This document shows, one piece after another, positions 52,834 to 61,874 of a stretch of DNA of 64,000 bases. The notes below the pieces were generated by a model that worked only from the letters and a program-made list of their open reading frames with translations, made no database searches and was not told the origin of the DNA. This DNA comes from JAIBJN01 sp963775395 (GTDB lineage: Bacteria; Actinomycetota; Thermoleophilia; Gaiellales; Gaiellaceae). The stretch spans positions 268,813 through 332,812 of the forward strand of contig CAVZIX010000005.1 in assembly GCA_963775395.1 (NCBI GenBank), read 5' to 3'. A program made the position numbers and the translations under genes. Numbering within the stretch: position 1 is the stretch's first letter; each line of letters starts with the position of its first letter.

Positions 52834-53247
52834 CTACTCGCCCATCACCCGCATCTGGTTGCCGGACGGGTCACGGAAGCCCGCGTCGATTCCGTACGGC
52901 TGCTGCGTCGGCTCCTGCGAGAACTCGACGCCGCGCTTCTTCAGCTCCTCGTAGGTCGCGTGGATGTCCGCGCTGTTGAAGAAGAGGCCACCCGCGGCGC
53001 CCTTCGCCATGGTGGCGAGCACCTGGTTGCGCGTCTCCTCGTCGAAGACCGGCGGGCCGGGCACGTCCATGAGCGTGAGCGCGACGTCGTCCTGACCCGG
53101 GACGCCGACCGTCAGCCAGCGGAAGTTGCCGAGCTCGGCCACCGTGACGTCGTCACGAAGCTCCATTCCGAGCTTCTCCGTGTAGAAGGCGAGCGCCTCG
53201 TCCTGGTCGTGCACCCAAACGTTGACGTGCGTGAGCTGCTTCAGCAT
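52834..53247 (-). CDS. VOC-family (glyoxalase/bleomycin-resistance-like) protein
   Basis: The 137-residue protein from ATG 53247 (AAGGAG 8 bases upstream) begins MLKQLTHVNVWVHDQDEALAFYTEKLGMELRDDVTV and ends YGIDAGFRDPSGNQMRVMGE. These are the two VOC modules with candidate metal ligands His8 and Glu137-region. It resembles the 'extradiol/glyoxalase-like' group often co-encoded with AraC regulators. It is the last gene of the cyclase-AraC-VOC series, 47 bases after AraC. Confidence 0.88.
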   Translation of the reverse strand: MLKQLTHVNVWVHDQDEALAFYTEKLGMELRDDVTVAELGNFRWLTVGVPGQDDVALTLMDVPGPPVFDEETRNQVLATMAKGAAGGLFFNSADIHATYEELKKRGVEFSQEPTQQPYGIDAGFRDPSGNQMRVMGE

Positions 53248-53294
53248 GGCTTTCTCCTTGCGTTTCGAGGTCGAGGACGACGTTAGTCGCGAGG

Positions 53295-53726
53295 CTAGAG
53301 ACTGTCTTCTCGAAACGTGCTGGACCGCGGGCGCGCGTAGGCCTGGGCGACGCAGGTGGGGATCCGGACGTGCGTCAAAGCCGGTGGATAGGCGGCCCGG
53401 TACTCCGTCGGGGAGGCGCCAAACGCCCGGCGGAAGCTCGTCGTGAACGACCCCACGCTGCGCAGCCCCACCGCGAAGCAGATGTCCGCCACCGACCAGT
53501 CGGTGTGGCGAAGCAGGGCCGCCGCGCGCTCCAGCCGACGGGTCAGGAGGTACTGGTGCGGCGACTCGCCGAAGGCCCTGCGGAACTCGCGGCTGAAGTG
53601 CGCCTGCGAAAGGTGCGCCGCCCGTGCCAGGTCGGAGACGTCGAGCCGCTCGTGGTAGCGGGCGTCGGCGAGGTCCTTCGCGCGCAGGAGGTGCCGCGCC
53701 GGCGGGACGAGCGTCGTCGTGGTCAT
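53295..53726 (-). CDS. AraC-family transcriptional regulator (DNA-binding domain only)
   Basis: The 143-residue protein holds both AraC helix-turn-helices: LDVSDLARAAHLSQAHFSREFRRAFGESPHQYLLTRRLERAAALL and SVADICFAVGLRSVGSFTTSFRRAFGASPTEYRA. No separate ligand domain is present. The ATG overlaps the stop of the cyclase gene (ATGA). It probably controls the VOC gene that follows. Confidence 0.9.
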   Translation of the reverse strand: MTTTTLVPPARHLLRAKDLADARYHERLDVSDLARAAHLSQAHFSREFRRAFGESPHQYLLTRRLERAAALLRHTDWSVADICFAVGLRSVGSFTTSFRRAFGASPTEYRAAYPPALTHVRIPTCVAQAYARPRSSTFREDSL

Positions 53727-54922
53727 GCACCCACCGCCCGCTTGGCCCTGTGAAGCCGAACGGCGGCGGAGATGCCCTTGAGAGGGACGTCGCCGACGAG
53801 CTCGAACGCGCCCTCGTCCATGCCGGAGCTCCTCAGGGCCGTGTCGCTGACGAGCACCTCGTGCGGGCCGGCGTAGTCGGCGATCCTGGCGGCGACGTTG
53901 ACCGTCCGGCCGTAGTAGTCGCCTTCCTGGACGATCACCGGCCCGGCGTTGATTCCGATCCTCGCGGGCACGGAGATCGCCTTCTCGGCCTGCTCCATGA
54001 GGGCGAGGCCGCTGCGGATCGCGCTCTCCGGCTCCGCGAAGTAGAACATGACGCCGTCGCCGAGCCACTTGACCGGACGGCAGCCGTGCGTGCGCGACGC
54101 CTCGTGCACGACGGTGGCGAGGTCGGCAGCCAGCTCGGCCGCGGCCGTGTCGCCCCGCTCCTCCGCAAGCGCCGTGTAGCCGGTCAGGTCGAGGAAGGCG
54201 ATGGCGGGCGGCTGCTTCGGCTGCCTGGGCACGACGCCGCGCTCCTCCATGTACCCCTCCGTGACCCCCACGATGTACTCGAGCACCGAGCGCTCGCGAT
54301 GGCGGCCCTGGAGCCAGGGGACGATCGACGCGACGAGCTCCGTGTAACCCCCCGCCTTCTGGTAGACAAGCGCGTCCTTCTCCTCGTTCGAGAGGTCGTC
54401 GATGGCGGCGACGCGCTGGCGGACGGCGACGTCGAAGAACTGGAGCCCGGAGCCGACCAGCCGCTGGATGGTGCCGCCGTAGAGCCGCGCGAAGCGCGAG
54501 AGCTCGTCGTCGTCGGCGAGGTCGAGCCGGGAGAACAGCAACCTGAGCATGTCAGCGTCCTCGGCGCGGACCCGGTCGTCCTCCGGCGGCGGGAAGCCGA
54601 GCTCGCCCGAGAGCCGGCGCACGAGCTCGGGCGAGCGTCCGAGCTCCTCGGCCAGCTCCTCGTAGGTCAACGCGGACCCGGCCGGCTCGGGCATGAAGAG
54701 GGCGAGCGGGAACGAGAGCTCGCCCGTCTCGACCCCTCTGGCGACGTCCTCGATCGCCACGCCCGCGTCCTCAAAAGCCGACATCAGGCGGACGACATGC
54801 ACATCGGACAAGGGAAAGCCGTCCTCCCCGCCGTCGAGGAGGCCGAGATCCTGAAGGCGCTCGACCTGCTCGGGGGAGCAGGGGGCCAGTTCAGCGAGCT
54901 CCGCGGCAGTGATCCCGCCCAC
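53723..54922 (-). CDS. Class III adenylate/guanylate cyclase with helix-turn-helix-like N-terminus
   Basis: The 399-residue soluble protein starts with a MerR-like helix pair (ITAAELAELAPCSPEQVERLQDLGLL), a long all-helical middle (about 60-225), and a cyclase homology domain (about 235-395). Metal-binding Asp residues are in AFLDLTGYTALAEERGD and VKWLGDGVMFYF; RIGINAGPVIVQEGDYYGRTVNVAARIA gives the substrate/transition-state residues. Nucleotide preference is unclear. It is the first gene of an operon with AraC (ATGA overlap) and VOC. Confidence 0.88.
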   Translation of the reverse strand: MGGITAAELAELAPCSPEQVERLQDLGLLDGGEDGFPLSDVHVVRLMSAFEDAGVAIEDVARGVETGELSFPLALFMPEPAGSALTYEELAEELGRSPELVRRLSGELGFPPPEDDRVRAEDADMLRLLFSRLDLADDDELSRFARLYGGTIQRLVGSGLQFFDVAVRQRVAAIDDLSNEEKDALVYQKAGGYTELVASIVPWLQGRHRERSVLEYIVGVTEGYMEERGVVPRQPKQPPAIAFLDLTGYTALAEERGDTAAAELAADLATVVHEASRTHGCRPVKWLGDGVMFYFAEPESAIRSGLALMEQAEKAISVPARIGINAGPVIVQEGDYYGRTVNVAARIADYAGPHEVLVSDTALRSSGMDEGAFELVGDVPLKGISAAVRLHRAKRAVGA

Positions 54923-54953
54923 GGCGCGACTCTAGCTGTATGACTGTGGGGTA

Positions 54954-55568
54954 ATGCTCGAGGTCGCGACGCCCCACGGCCCTGCGAACGTCCATCTCCA
55001 CCCTGCCGAACGCGCGCGGGCGGGCCTCGTCCTCGGCCATGGCGCGGGAGGCGGCATCGGCGCCGGGGACATCGTCGCGGCCGCGGAGGCAGCGCTCTCG
55101 GAAGGTCTCACCGTCGCGCTTGTCGAGCAGCCGTACCGCGTGGCCGGAAGGCGCTCTCCAGCGCCCGCACGACAGCTCGACGCTGCTTGGACGGCGGTCG
55201 TCGAGCATCTGCATGCGAACGAGCTGGCGGGCCTCCCGCTCGTCGTCGGCGGGCGCTCGCTCGGCGCGCGCGTGGCGTGCCGCACGTCGGCCGCGCTCGG
55301 CGCGGCGGCCGTTCTCTGCCTCGCCTTCCCGCTCCGCCCGCCACAACGAAAGTCGGGCAAGCCCGCGGAGAGCCGCCTCTCGGAGCTCGACACCGTCGCT
55401 GTCCCGACGCTCGTTGTCCAGGGCGAGCGCGACCCGTTCGGCATGCCGCCCGAGGGCCCGCTGCGCACCGTCGCACGCGTGCCGGGCGACCACGGCCTGA
55501 AGGCCGACCTCGAGGCCGTGGCCGCCGCTGTGCGGGACTGGTTGCAACTACTGGATCTCGAGAACTGA
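54954..55568 (+). CDS. Alpha/beta-hydrolase (KANL3/Tex30-like)
   Basis: The 204-residue protein has the short alpha/beta-hydrolase plan: LVLGHGAGGGIGAGDI (oxyanion), LVVGGRSLGARVA (Ser nucleophile in GRSLG), LVVQGERDPFG (Asp) and VPGDHGLK (His). Members are mostly uncharacterised esterase-like enzymes. It is divergent from the cyclase gene (31 bases) and converges with the VOC gene, overlapping it by 21 bases. Confidence 0.88.
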   Translation: MLEVATPHGPANVHLHPAERARAGLVLGHGAGGGIGAGDIVAAAEAALSEGLTVALVEQPYRVAGRRSPAPARQLDAAWTAVVEHLHANELAGLPLVVGGRSLGARVACRTSAALGAAAVLCLAFPLRPPQRKSGKPAESRLSELDTVAVPTLVVQGERDPFGMPPEGPLRTVARVPGDHGLKADLEAVAAAVRDWLQLLDLEN

Positions 55569-55937
55569 GAGGACGTGATCGGCGGGGTCCTTGAACCACG
55601 CGATCGCGGGCGGGCCCATCTCGCCGTCGCTCCGGAAGATGCCCTTCTCGTCCGTCTTGATCTCGGGCAGGTCGTACTGCTCCATCGTCACGCCCCGCCG
55701 GTTCAGCTCGTCCACCGCCGCCTCGACATCGTCCACCGGGAAGTTGAGGACGGTGTGCTTGGGCGCCGTGTAGGTGTCCGACGGATAGATGAACACCGGC
55801 GTGCCGCCGGCGATGTGGAGCTCGAGCCCCTCGGGGGTCTCGACCACGTCGATGCCCAGCGTCTCGCCGTAGAACTGCTTCGCGGCCCCGATGTCGGGGA
55901 CGGAGAAGCTGCTGAAGGCTTTCGTGTCCTTGAACAT
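55548..55937 (-). CDS. VOC-family protein
   Basis: The 129-residue protein from ATG 55937 (AAGGGA upstream) begins MFKDTKAFSSFSVPDIGAAKQFYGETLGIDVVETP and ends AIAWFKDPADHVLSVLEIQ. The two VOC modules are clear, with His and Glu near the expected metal sites. It is the third VOC protein in this 5-kb stretch. Function unknown. A longer upstream frame is unlikely. Confidence 0.87.
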   Translation of the reverse strand: MFKDTKAFSSFSVPDIGAAKQFYGETLGIDVVETPEGLELHIAGGTPVFIYPSDTYTAPKHTVLNFPVDDVEAAVDELNRRGVTMEQYDLPEIKTDEKGIFRSDGEMGPPAIAWFKDPADHVLSVLEIQ

Positions 55938-56062
55938 GTGACTCCCTTGGCTGAGTTCGGGTTTCGTAGGTAGAGACCGGCAGGAGGGTCCCGGCTCATC
56001 GGTGGACGCTCGGGAAGCGCCCACCGCACCGACTAAACACGTCCGCCCCTCGTCGAGATCAT

Positions 56063-56569
56063 GTGGGTATGTGGCGATCCTCCCCGACGGATCCGGAACT
56101 GGCCGCGATCGAGGCCGTCTACCGCGAGCAGGTGCGGTCGTTCGTGCGGCTCGCGACCGCGATCACCGGGGACGAGCAGTCCGCCTACGACGCCGTCCAC
56201 GACGGCTTCGTGCGCGCGGTTCGCTACCGCAGCCGGCTGCGGGATTGCGAATCGGCCCCGGGTTGGGTCTGCCGGATCGTCCTCAACGAGGCGCGGAAGC
56301 GCTCGGCGGCGGAGCGGCGGCACGTGTCCTCTCCGATCGAGATCGCCGACGATCCCGCGACCAACGGGCACAGCGACGCAGGCCCTGCCGCGGCCGCCCT
56401 CGCCTCGCTCCCCGAGCGCCAGAGGCTGGCGCTCTTCCTCCGCTACTACGCCGACCTGGACTACGCGGGCATCGCCGAGGCCCTCGGGATCTCCCGCGGA
56501 ACGGTGTCCGCGACCTTGCACGCAGCCCATTCGAACCTGCAGACGAAGCTGAAGGAGGTCAACGCATGA
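56063..56569 (+). CDS. ECF-type RNA polymerase sigma factor
   Basis: The 168-residue protein has sigma region 2 (IEAVYREQVRSFVRLATAITGDEQSAYDAVHDGFVRAVRYRSRLRDCESAPGWVCRIVLNEARK) and region 4 (LASLPERQRLALFLRYYADLDYAGIAEALGISRGTVSATLHAAHSNLQTKL). The ATG at 56069 or GTG at 56063 may be the start; neither has a strong site. Its stop overlaps the next ATG (ATGA), and that product has a membrane helix, the usual layout of a sigma and its membrane partner. Confidence 0.9.
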   Translation: MGMWRSSPTDPELAAIEAVYREQVRSFVRLATAITGDEQSAYDAVHDGFVRAVRYRSRLRDCESAPGWVCRIVLNEARKRSAAERRHVSSPIEIADDPATNGHSDAGPAAAALASLPERQRLALFLRYYADLDYAGIAEALGISRGTVSATLHAAHSNLQTKLKEVNA

Positions 56570-57675
56570 CCGACGTGGCTGAGCTCCTCGACACGCTGGT
56601 GCCGCCCTACGAGGGCAACGGCGACTGGAACCGCGTCCTCCGCGACGCCAACCTCCAGCGCCGTCCTGTCCGGCGTCCGTACCGGCTGGCCGCTGTCGCC
56701 GCGCTCGTGGCGGTGATCGCCGGCGTCGTCGCGTTCTGGCCCTCGGGCAGCGGGACCGGCGGCTCGGTGCTCGACAAGGCGCTGGCCGCGACCGGCGAGG
56801 GCGCGGTGCTGCACCTCGTCTACGAGGGCGAGCTTCCGCGCACGCTCGTCGACCTCGAGACCGGCGAGCGCACCGAGATGCGCTCGCAGAGCGAGGTCTG
56901 GTTCGATCCCGAGGCGGGCTTCCGGCAGACCGAGACCTTCGACGGGGTCGTGCAGTTCGACACCTCCGCCGGCCCGGACGAGATGTCGGAGCACGCGGCC
57001 TCCATCTACTCGAGCCTCGGCGCCGGCTACCGCGCGGCGCTGGAGGCGGGCAACGGCCGAGGTCGTCGGCGAGGACACGGTCGACGGAACTCCCGTCTAC
57101 TGGATCCGGATCGAGGACGGCCACGACGTCGCCGTGTCCCGCGACACGTTCGAGCCGACCTACATCCGCGTCACGCAGAGCGGGACGCCCGCACTGACCC
57201 GCATCGTCACGTACGAGACCGTCGAAGCCGGCTCTGCGCCGCTCCAGGCGTCGCCGACGCCGTTCGGTCCCATGGACATCACCGCCAGGTACGGCAACGA
57301 GATCGACCTTGCCGGCGCGGAGACGATCCTCGGCCGGACGCTGTCTGGGCCGGGATCGAGCCTCCACGGCTTCCCGCTCGATTCCGTTCGGGAGCTGAGC
57401 CTGCCGTCGACCGGCGGCGACATCCCGGCGTGAGCCTCGTGTACGGGTCGACCGAGGGCGGCGGGCGCCACGTCGAGATCTCGCAAGCCGCGAGCCTGGC
57501 GGAGAGCCTGACGATGCTCGTCGGCGTCCGCGACTACGCCCCGCCCGAGGGAACGGCGCTCGTCGCCGGGAACCAGGCACTGCTCCGGTCGAACGGCCTG
57601 GTGGTGGCGATCCACGCGCCGGACGAGGCAACGGCCCTCGACGTGGCCCGCCTGCTCGCGCCCTACGCCGACTAG
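56566..57675 (+). pseudogene. Membrane partner of the ECF sigma factor, frame-broken twice
   Basis: GAAGGAGG precedes the ATG. The first frame encodes a cytosolic N-terminus (MTDVAELLDTLVPPYEGNGDW), one membrane helix (RLAAVAALVAVIAGVVAFW) and an external domain to ALEAGN near 57050. The frame then changes to ...VVGEDTVDGTPVYWIRIEDGHDVAVSRDTFEPTYIRV to GGDIPA (57430), and back to VSLVYGSTEGGGRHVEIS. Removing one base from GG at 57055-57056 and adding one near 57429 gives a continuous 369-residue protein. It could be an anti-sigma factor, but the N-terminus lacks a recognisable zinc or anti-sigma motif; the function is inferred from context. Confidence 0.7.
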
Positions 57676-57681
57676 GGGCGC

Positions 57682-59613
57682 TCAGCGCCAGCCGACCGCG
57701 ACGAGCTCGACCTCGCTTTCGAAGCCCTTCAGCTGCTCCGAGCGAGGCGCAGAGAACGGAAAGCGAGAGCCTCCCGCGAGGCTCTCGCGGCTGACCAAGA
57801 TCTCGCCGCCCTTGGCGAGGGCGCCGATCCGGGCCGCCACGTGGACTCCCTCGCCGGCATAGTCGTCGTCGCCCTTGTGGAAGGCGCCGCCCGAGTGGAC
57901 GCCGATGCGGACGTCGGGGGCGAGGGGCTCGTGCGCGTCGAGGCCTCGCTGGATCCCAGCCGCAGCGTCGAGCGCAGCCCCCGTCGTCTGGAACGCGGCG
58001 AAGTAGCCGTCGCCCGTGTGCTTGATGACCTCGCCTCCAGCCTCCTCGATCAACTCCCGCAGCGTGCGATCGTGCCAGGCGAGGAGCTTGCGCCACTTCT
58101 CCTCGCCGAGCACCTCGACGAGCTTCGTCGAGTCGACGATGTCGGTGAACATGAACGTGCGCATCGCCGAGGAGTCCCCGAGGAGGTCGCCGGCGCGCTG
58201 CAGGTCGAGAATCGCTCCAAGGCGCTCGAAGGTCGTCTTGGCGATCGTGAGCTCCTCCCTGGCCCCGTCCTCGTCCCCCTCGCCGCGGTAGGCGAGCCCG
58301 AGGAGCATGCGCGCCTGGGCGGTCTCGTACGGGGCGCCGACGCCGTTCCAGGTGTCGCGAGCGGTGCGAAGCGGGCCTACCGCGCCCTCCCAGTCCTGTT
58401 CCGCAAGCCTGATTCGTCCCCAGGCGAGCTGGACGGCACCCTCGAACGCAGGCGTCCGGCGGCCGTCCACGACGTAGTGGTCGACGATCGCCTCGAGCTC
58501 CCCGGCCGCCTCGCGGGCTCGTTCCACCTCGCCGGCCGCGAGCGCGATCTCGACCTGGGCGGGAAGACGCCGTGAGCGGCTCAGCGGGTCGAGCTGCTCG
58601 TTGGCGAGCGTCCGCTTGATGGCCGCGGCTGCGGCGTCGAGCTTCCCCTGCGCGAGGCGAAGCAGCGCGAGCCCGGGCTGGGGGTCACGGCCGAGCTCGT
58701 CAGCCTTGCGGTACGCCTCCTCGGCGGCCGCGAAGTTGCCCTGCCGGCGCCGGATCTCGGCGATCTCGTAGAACCCGGCGGCAGTGACCGGGCGGTTGTA
58801 GTCGTGGAGCTCCTCGCAGGCCTGGGTCGCCTGCTGCTCGGCCTTCGGCCACTCGCCCTGGAGGCGCAGGATCTCGGCGCGATGCACGCGGCACGCGCCG
58901 GGGAAGCCCGATACGTCGAGGCGGTCGCACCAGCGGTTGGCGGCCTCCGTCCACTCCGAGGCCCGCCCGCAGTCGCCGAGCGCCTGGCAGGAGTCGATGG
59001 TGACGCAGTAGACGATTCCCGTGGCGAGCGGGTCGAGCTCGCCGCTCGTGGCGGCGGCCGTCGCCTCGTCGAGGATCGCGAGCCCGTCGGTCACATCTCC
59101 CGTCCACACGCGGATGGCGCCGTCGAAGACGCGAGCCGTCGTCTCCAGGCTGCGGTCTCCGAACTGCGACGCGAGGCTCCGCGCGCGCTCGAATTGCTCC
59201 TTCGCGACTTCGAGCTCTCCCAGGTCGATTGCGTGTGCGCCCCGTGCGAACGCGAGATGTCCGTGCTCGACCCCTTCGGGCTCGTCGGCGAGCAGGCGCT
59301 CTCCGCGTGCGATCCAGCCACCCGTAACCGAGAGCGCCCCGCGCAGGGAGTAGTCCATCGCCAGGAGCATGGCGAGCATCGCGGCCCGCTTTGGCTCGCC
59401 GGCGTCGACAAACGCCGCGAAGGCGCGCTCGCGCAGTTCGATCGCCTCGTCCAAGCGGCCCGTCCACCACGCGGCGTCGGCGAGACTCTCGACGTCCTCA
59501 GGCGTGAGCCGGTCGTCTTCGACGCCGCGGAATAGCTCGTACGCCTCGCGCCAGGCACGGCGCTGCGCGGCCTCGCGACCGCCTGCGAGCGAGTCGTCCA
59601 AAACCTGGCTCAT
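57682..59613 (-). CDS. TPR protein with C-terminal class III cyclase domain
   Basis: The 643-residue protein starts at ATG 59613, overlapping the M48 stop by four bases. About 460 residues form TPR-like helical repeats (EAYELFRGVEDDRLTPEDVESLADAAWWTGRLDEAIELRERAFAAFV ...), then a cyclase domain (about 468-643) with FMFTDIVDSTKLVEVLGEEKW and VIKHTGDGYFAAFQ as metal sites and RIGVHSGGAFHKGDDDYAGEGVHVAARIGALA. It joins a signalling enzyme to a protein-interaction array. The upstream continuation of the same frame is antisense shadow. Operon: small membrane protein, M48, this gene. Confidence 0.88.
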   Translation of the reverse strand: MSQVLDDSLAGGREAAQRRAWREAYELFRGVEDDRLTPEDVESLADAAWWTGRLDEAIELRERAFAAFVDAGEPKRAAMLAMLLAMDYSLRGALSVTGGWIARGERLLADEPEGVEHGHLAFARGAHAIDLGELEVAKEQFERARSLASQFGDRSLETTARVFDGAIRVWTGDVTDGLAILDEATAAATSGELDPLATGIVYCVTIDSCQALGDCGRASEWTEAANRWCDRLDVSGFPGACRVHRAEILRLQGEWPKAEQQATQACEELHDYNRPVTAAGFYEIAEIRRRQGNFAAAEEAYRKADELGRDPQPGLALLRLAQGKLDAAAAAIKRTLANEQLDPLSRSRRLPAQVEIALAAGEVERAREAAGELEAIVDHYVVDGRRTPAFEGAVQLAWGRIRLAEQDWEGAVGPLRTARDTWNGVGAPYETAQARMLLGLAYRGEGDEDGAREELTIAKTTFERLGAILDLQRAGDLLGDSSAMRTFMFTDIVDSTKLVEVLGEEKWRKLLAWHDRTLRELIEEAGGEVIKHTGDGYFAAFQTTGAALDAAAGIQRGLDAHEPLAPDVRIGVHSGGAFHKGDDDYAGEGVHVAARIGALAKGGEILVSRESLAGGSRFPFSAPRSEQLKGFESEVELVAVGWR

Positions 59614-61874
59614 ACGCTGGGCGGATTGTACGCCGGTGCCGTTCGCGGGCTCCAGCGCGCCGTCAGCGCCTTCAACCCCACCGCGATGCCCGCGCCGAGC
59701 AGGGCCGCGAGGAAGCCCTGCACCAGGACCTGCTCGAGCGTGAGCTTGACGAACGACCCATCGGCGGCCCACTCGCACGGTGACTGTCGCAGCGAGACGA
59801 CGTCGACGCAGCTGCCGATCGACGGGTGCGTGATGATCGCCGCCACGCCGCCGAGCCCGGTCAGCGCAGCCGCGAAGAGGCCGTGAACCACGGCGGCGTC
59901 GCGCGTCAGAAAGGCCGTGATGGCGGCGACGAGCGCCTGGCAGACCAGGGCCAGCACGACCGACCAGTACGCGTAGCCGAGCAGGAAGGCGTCCTGGTCG
60001 CGCGTCGACTCGGCGACGCCCGCGTGGATCCCGGCCCTCAGGATCAGCGGGAGCACGTACGCAGCTACCGCGCCGGCGAGACCGATCGCCGCCGCCCGGC
60101 CGACCCGCAGCTCCGCGGCAGGCAGGCTGAGCCCCCCGCCGTCGAGGGTGCCCCAGCGAGCGACGCCGGGCCCGCGCCGGACGAACGCCGCGGCAAGCGG
60201 GAACGCCCACACGGCGACGAGCGCGAACCAGACCGGCGGGCGCTCGGAGTACCACAGGAGCTGGGGATCCATCACGAACTGGAAGAGCGCAGACGGACCG
60301 GCCCAGACGGCCTCCGAGACGACATCGTGGAACTCCGCCGTCCCGCTGGTCGAGAGCTCGATCGCCTCCTTCGTCGCGCGGACGAGGAAGAAGATCCCCA
60401 TGAAGACGGCCAGCACGCCCCCGGCCACGACGAGGCCCAGCGCCGAGGCCCAGCTCGGCGAGCGGCTCGGCGCCGCGAGCGGCAGCCAGACCAGGGCCGA
60501 GGTCGTGATCCAGGCGACGAAGAGGCCGAGACCGACGAGGAGCACGACGGCCCACAGCACCTCCAGCGACCACGGACGAACGCTGATGATCGTCGGATCC
60601 GGGCTGAGGGCGGCCGTCAGGGAGAGGTGCTGCCCCACGAGGAACCCCGCCGCGAGGGCCAGGCCCAGCCGCCAGGATCCGCGCGGGTGGCTCCCGGTCG
60701 CCAGCGCGCCGAAGGTGGCGCGCCAGGCGCCCAGCCCGACCACCCCGACGGCGAGCGGCGCGAAGACCAGCGCCGAGATCCACATGGTCGACAGCGACTC
60801 CAGCGCGAAGAAGTCGACGAGCGTGACGACCTCGGCGAAGGCGATCGTGGCCGCGATCCCGGCGCCGAAGGCCTCGAACGTCCCGAGACCGAAGAGCCCG
60901 CGAGGATCCTCGAGCGCCCGCCGTCGCGCCTCGGGCGCGGGATGGAGCCCGACGAGGCGGTTCAGGAGCGGCCTCTTCGGGGCGCTCATCCCGCCGAGCA
61001 GCTTCCCCAGCGCAGGCGAGACGCCCTCGGACGTGGAGGCTCTCACGTCGGCGTAGATCTCCCGGGCGCGGAGGACGGCGTTCCGGGTCAGGTAGACGAA
61101 CAGCGTCATGACCGCGAGCCGCCAGCCGAGATCGAAGACCGTGTCCGCTCCCTCGTCGACGAGGCTGACGAGAAAGGGCAGCACGCCGACGAGCACGAAC
61201 GCCCACCAGATCGCCACGGTGAAGTACGTCTTCGCGACGTCGCGGTTGCGGAGGTGGGCCAGCTCGTGGAGCACGACCGCTCTGAACGCCGGCCGGTCGG
61301 TGTAGAAGGTCGTCACCAGCCCGCCCGACAGCGCGACGTAGTAGCGCCCGGGCCGGCCGAAGGCGAGGCCGCCCGGCGACGGGTTGAGCGGGTTCCAGAC
61401 GAAGCGCGGCGCCTTTTCCAGGCCCGCCTCCGCGACCAGCCCATCGAGCTCGGCTGCGACGTCGGGCGCGTCGTCCTCCCTGAAGGGCTCCAGACGGCGG
61501 CGCCGGATCTTGACCAGGGGCGCGAGGAGGAAGAACGCGAGTGCTGTGGCCAGGAGCACCGCGACCCCGCCGAGCATGAAGGCCGCCTTCGGCCGGTTGA
61601 TCTCGTCGATGCAGTCGGAGAAGCGGCCGTTCGCCGCGTCGATGTCCGCCTGCGTCGTCGCGGCCGCGTAGGCCGCCTGCTGCTCCTCGACGCACGTGAG
61701 CGTCCGCCGGATCTCGGCCCGGTTGTCGGAGACGCTGAAGTAGAGCCAGTTGTAGAGGAACAGGCTCACGCCGACGATGGCCACGACCAGCAGGAAGAAC
61801 CGGAACGTCGTGTCCGAGGGGAACGCGAAGGGGTTGAGCCGAGGCTGCTGCTCGCCGGAGGGCCCGGCGGACAT
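59610..61874 (-). CDS. Membrane-embedded M48-family metalloprotease
   Basis: The 754-residue protein has two N-terminal helices (about 24-46 and 98-120), a zinc motif HELAH (His203, Glu204, His207) and a third ligand Glu272 in AREIYADVRAS. About a dozen further hydrophobic helices follow to the end, much more than in HtpX (four), so it is a giant membrane M48 protein. The usual role of HtpX/Ste24-like proteases is cleavage or quality control of membrane proteins. It lies between a small membrane gene (TGATG, one-base overlap) and the TPR-cyclase gene (ATGA). Confidence 0.88.
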   Translation of the reverse strand: MSAGPSGEQQPRLNPFAFPSDTTFRFFLLVVAIVGVSLFLYNWLYFSVSDNRAEIRRTLTCVEEQQAAYAAATTQADIDAANGRFSDCIDEINRPKAAFMLGGVAVLLATALAFFLLAPLVKIRRRRLEPFREDDAPDVAAELDGLVAEAGLEKAPRFVWNPLNPSPGGLAFGRPGRYYVALSGGLVTTFYTDRPAFRAVVLHELAHLRNRDVAKTYFTVAIWWAFVLVGVLPFLVSLVDEGADTVFDLGWRLAVMTLFVYLTRNAVLRAREIYADVRASTSEGVSPALGKLLGGMSAPKRPLLNRLVGLHPAPEARRRALEDPRGLFGLGTFEAFGAGIAATIAFAEVVTLVDFFALESLSTMWISALVFAPLAVGVVGLGAWRATFGALATGSHPRGSWRLGLALAAGFLVGQHLSLTAALSPDPTIISVRPWSLEVLWAVVLLVGLGLFVAWITTSALVWLPLAAPSRSPSWASALGLVVAGGVLAVFMGIFFLVRATKEAIELSTSGTAEFHDVVSEAVWAGPSALFQFVMDPQLLWYSERPPVWFALVAVWAFPLAAAFVRRGPGVARWGTLDGGGLSLPAAELRVGRAAAIGLAGAVAAYVLPLILRAGIHAGVAESTRDQDAFLLGYAYWSVVLALVCQALVAAITAFLTRDAAVVHGLFAAALTGLGGVAAIITHPSIGSCVDVVSLRQSPCEWAADGSFVKLTLEQVLVQGFLAALLGAGIAVGLKALTARWSPRTAPAYNPPSV

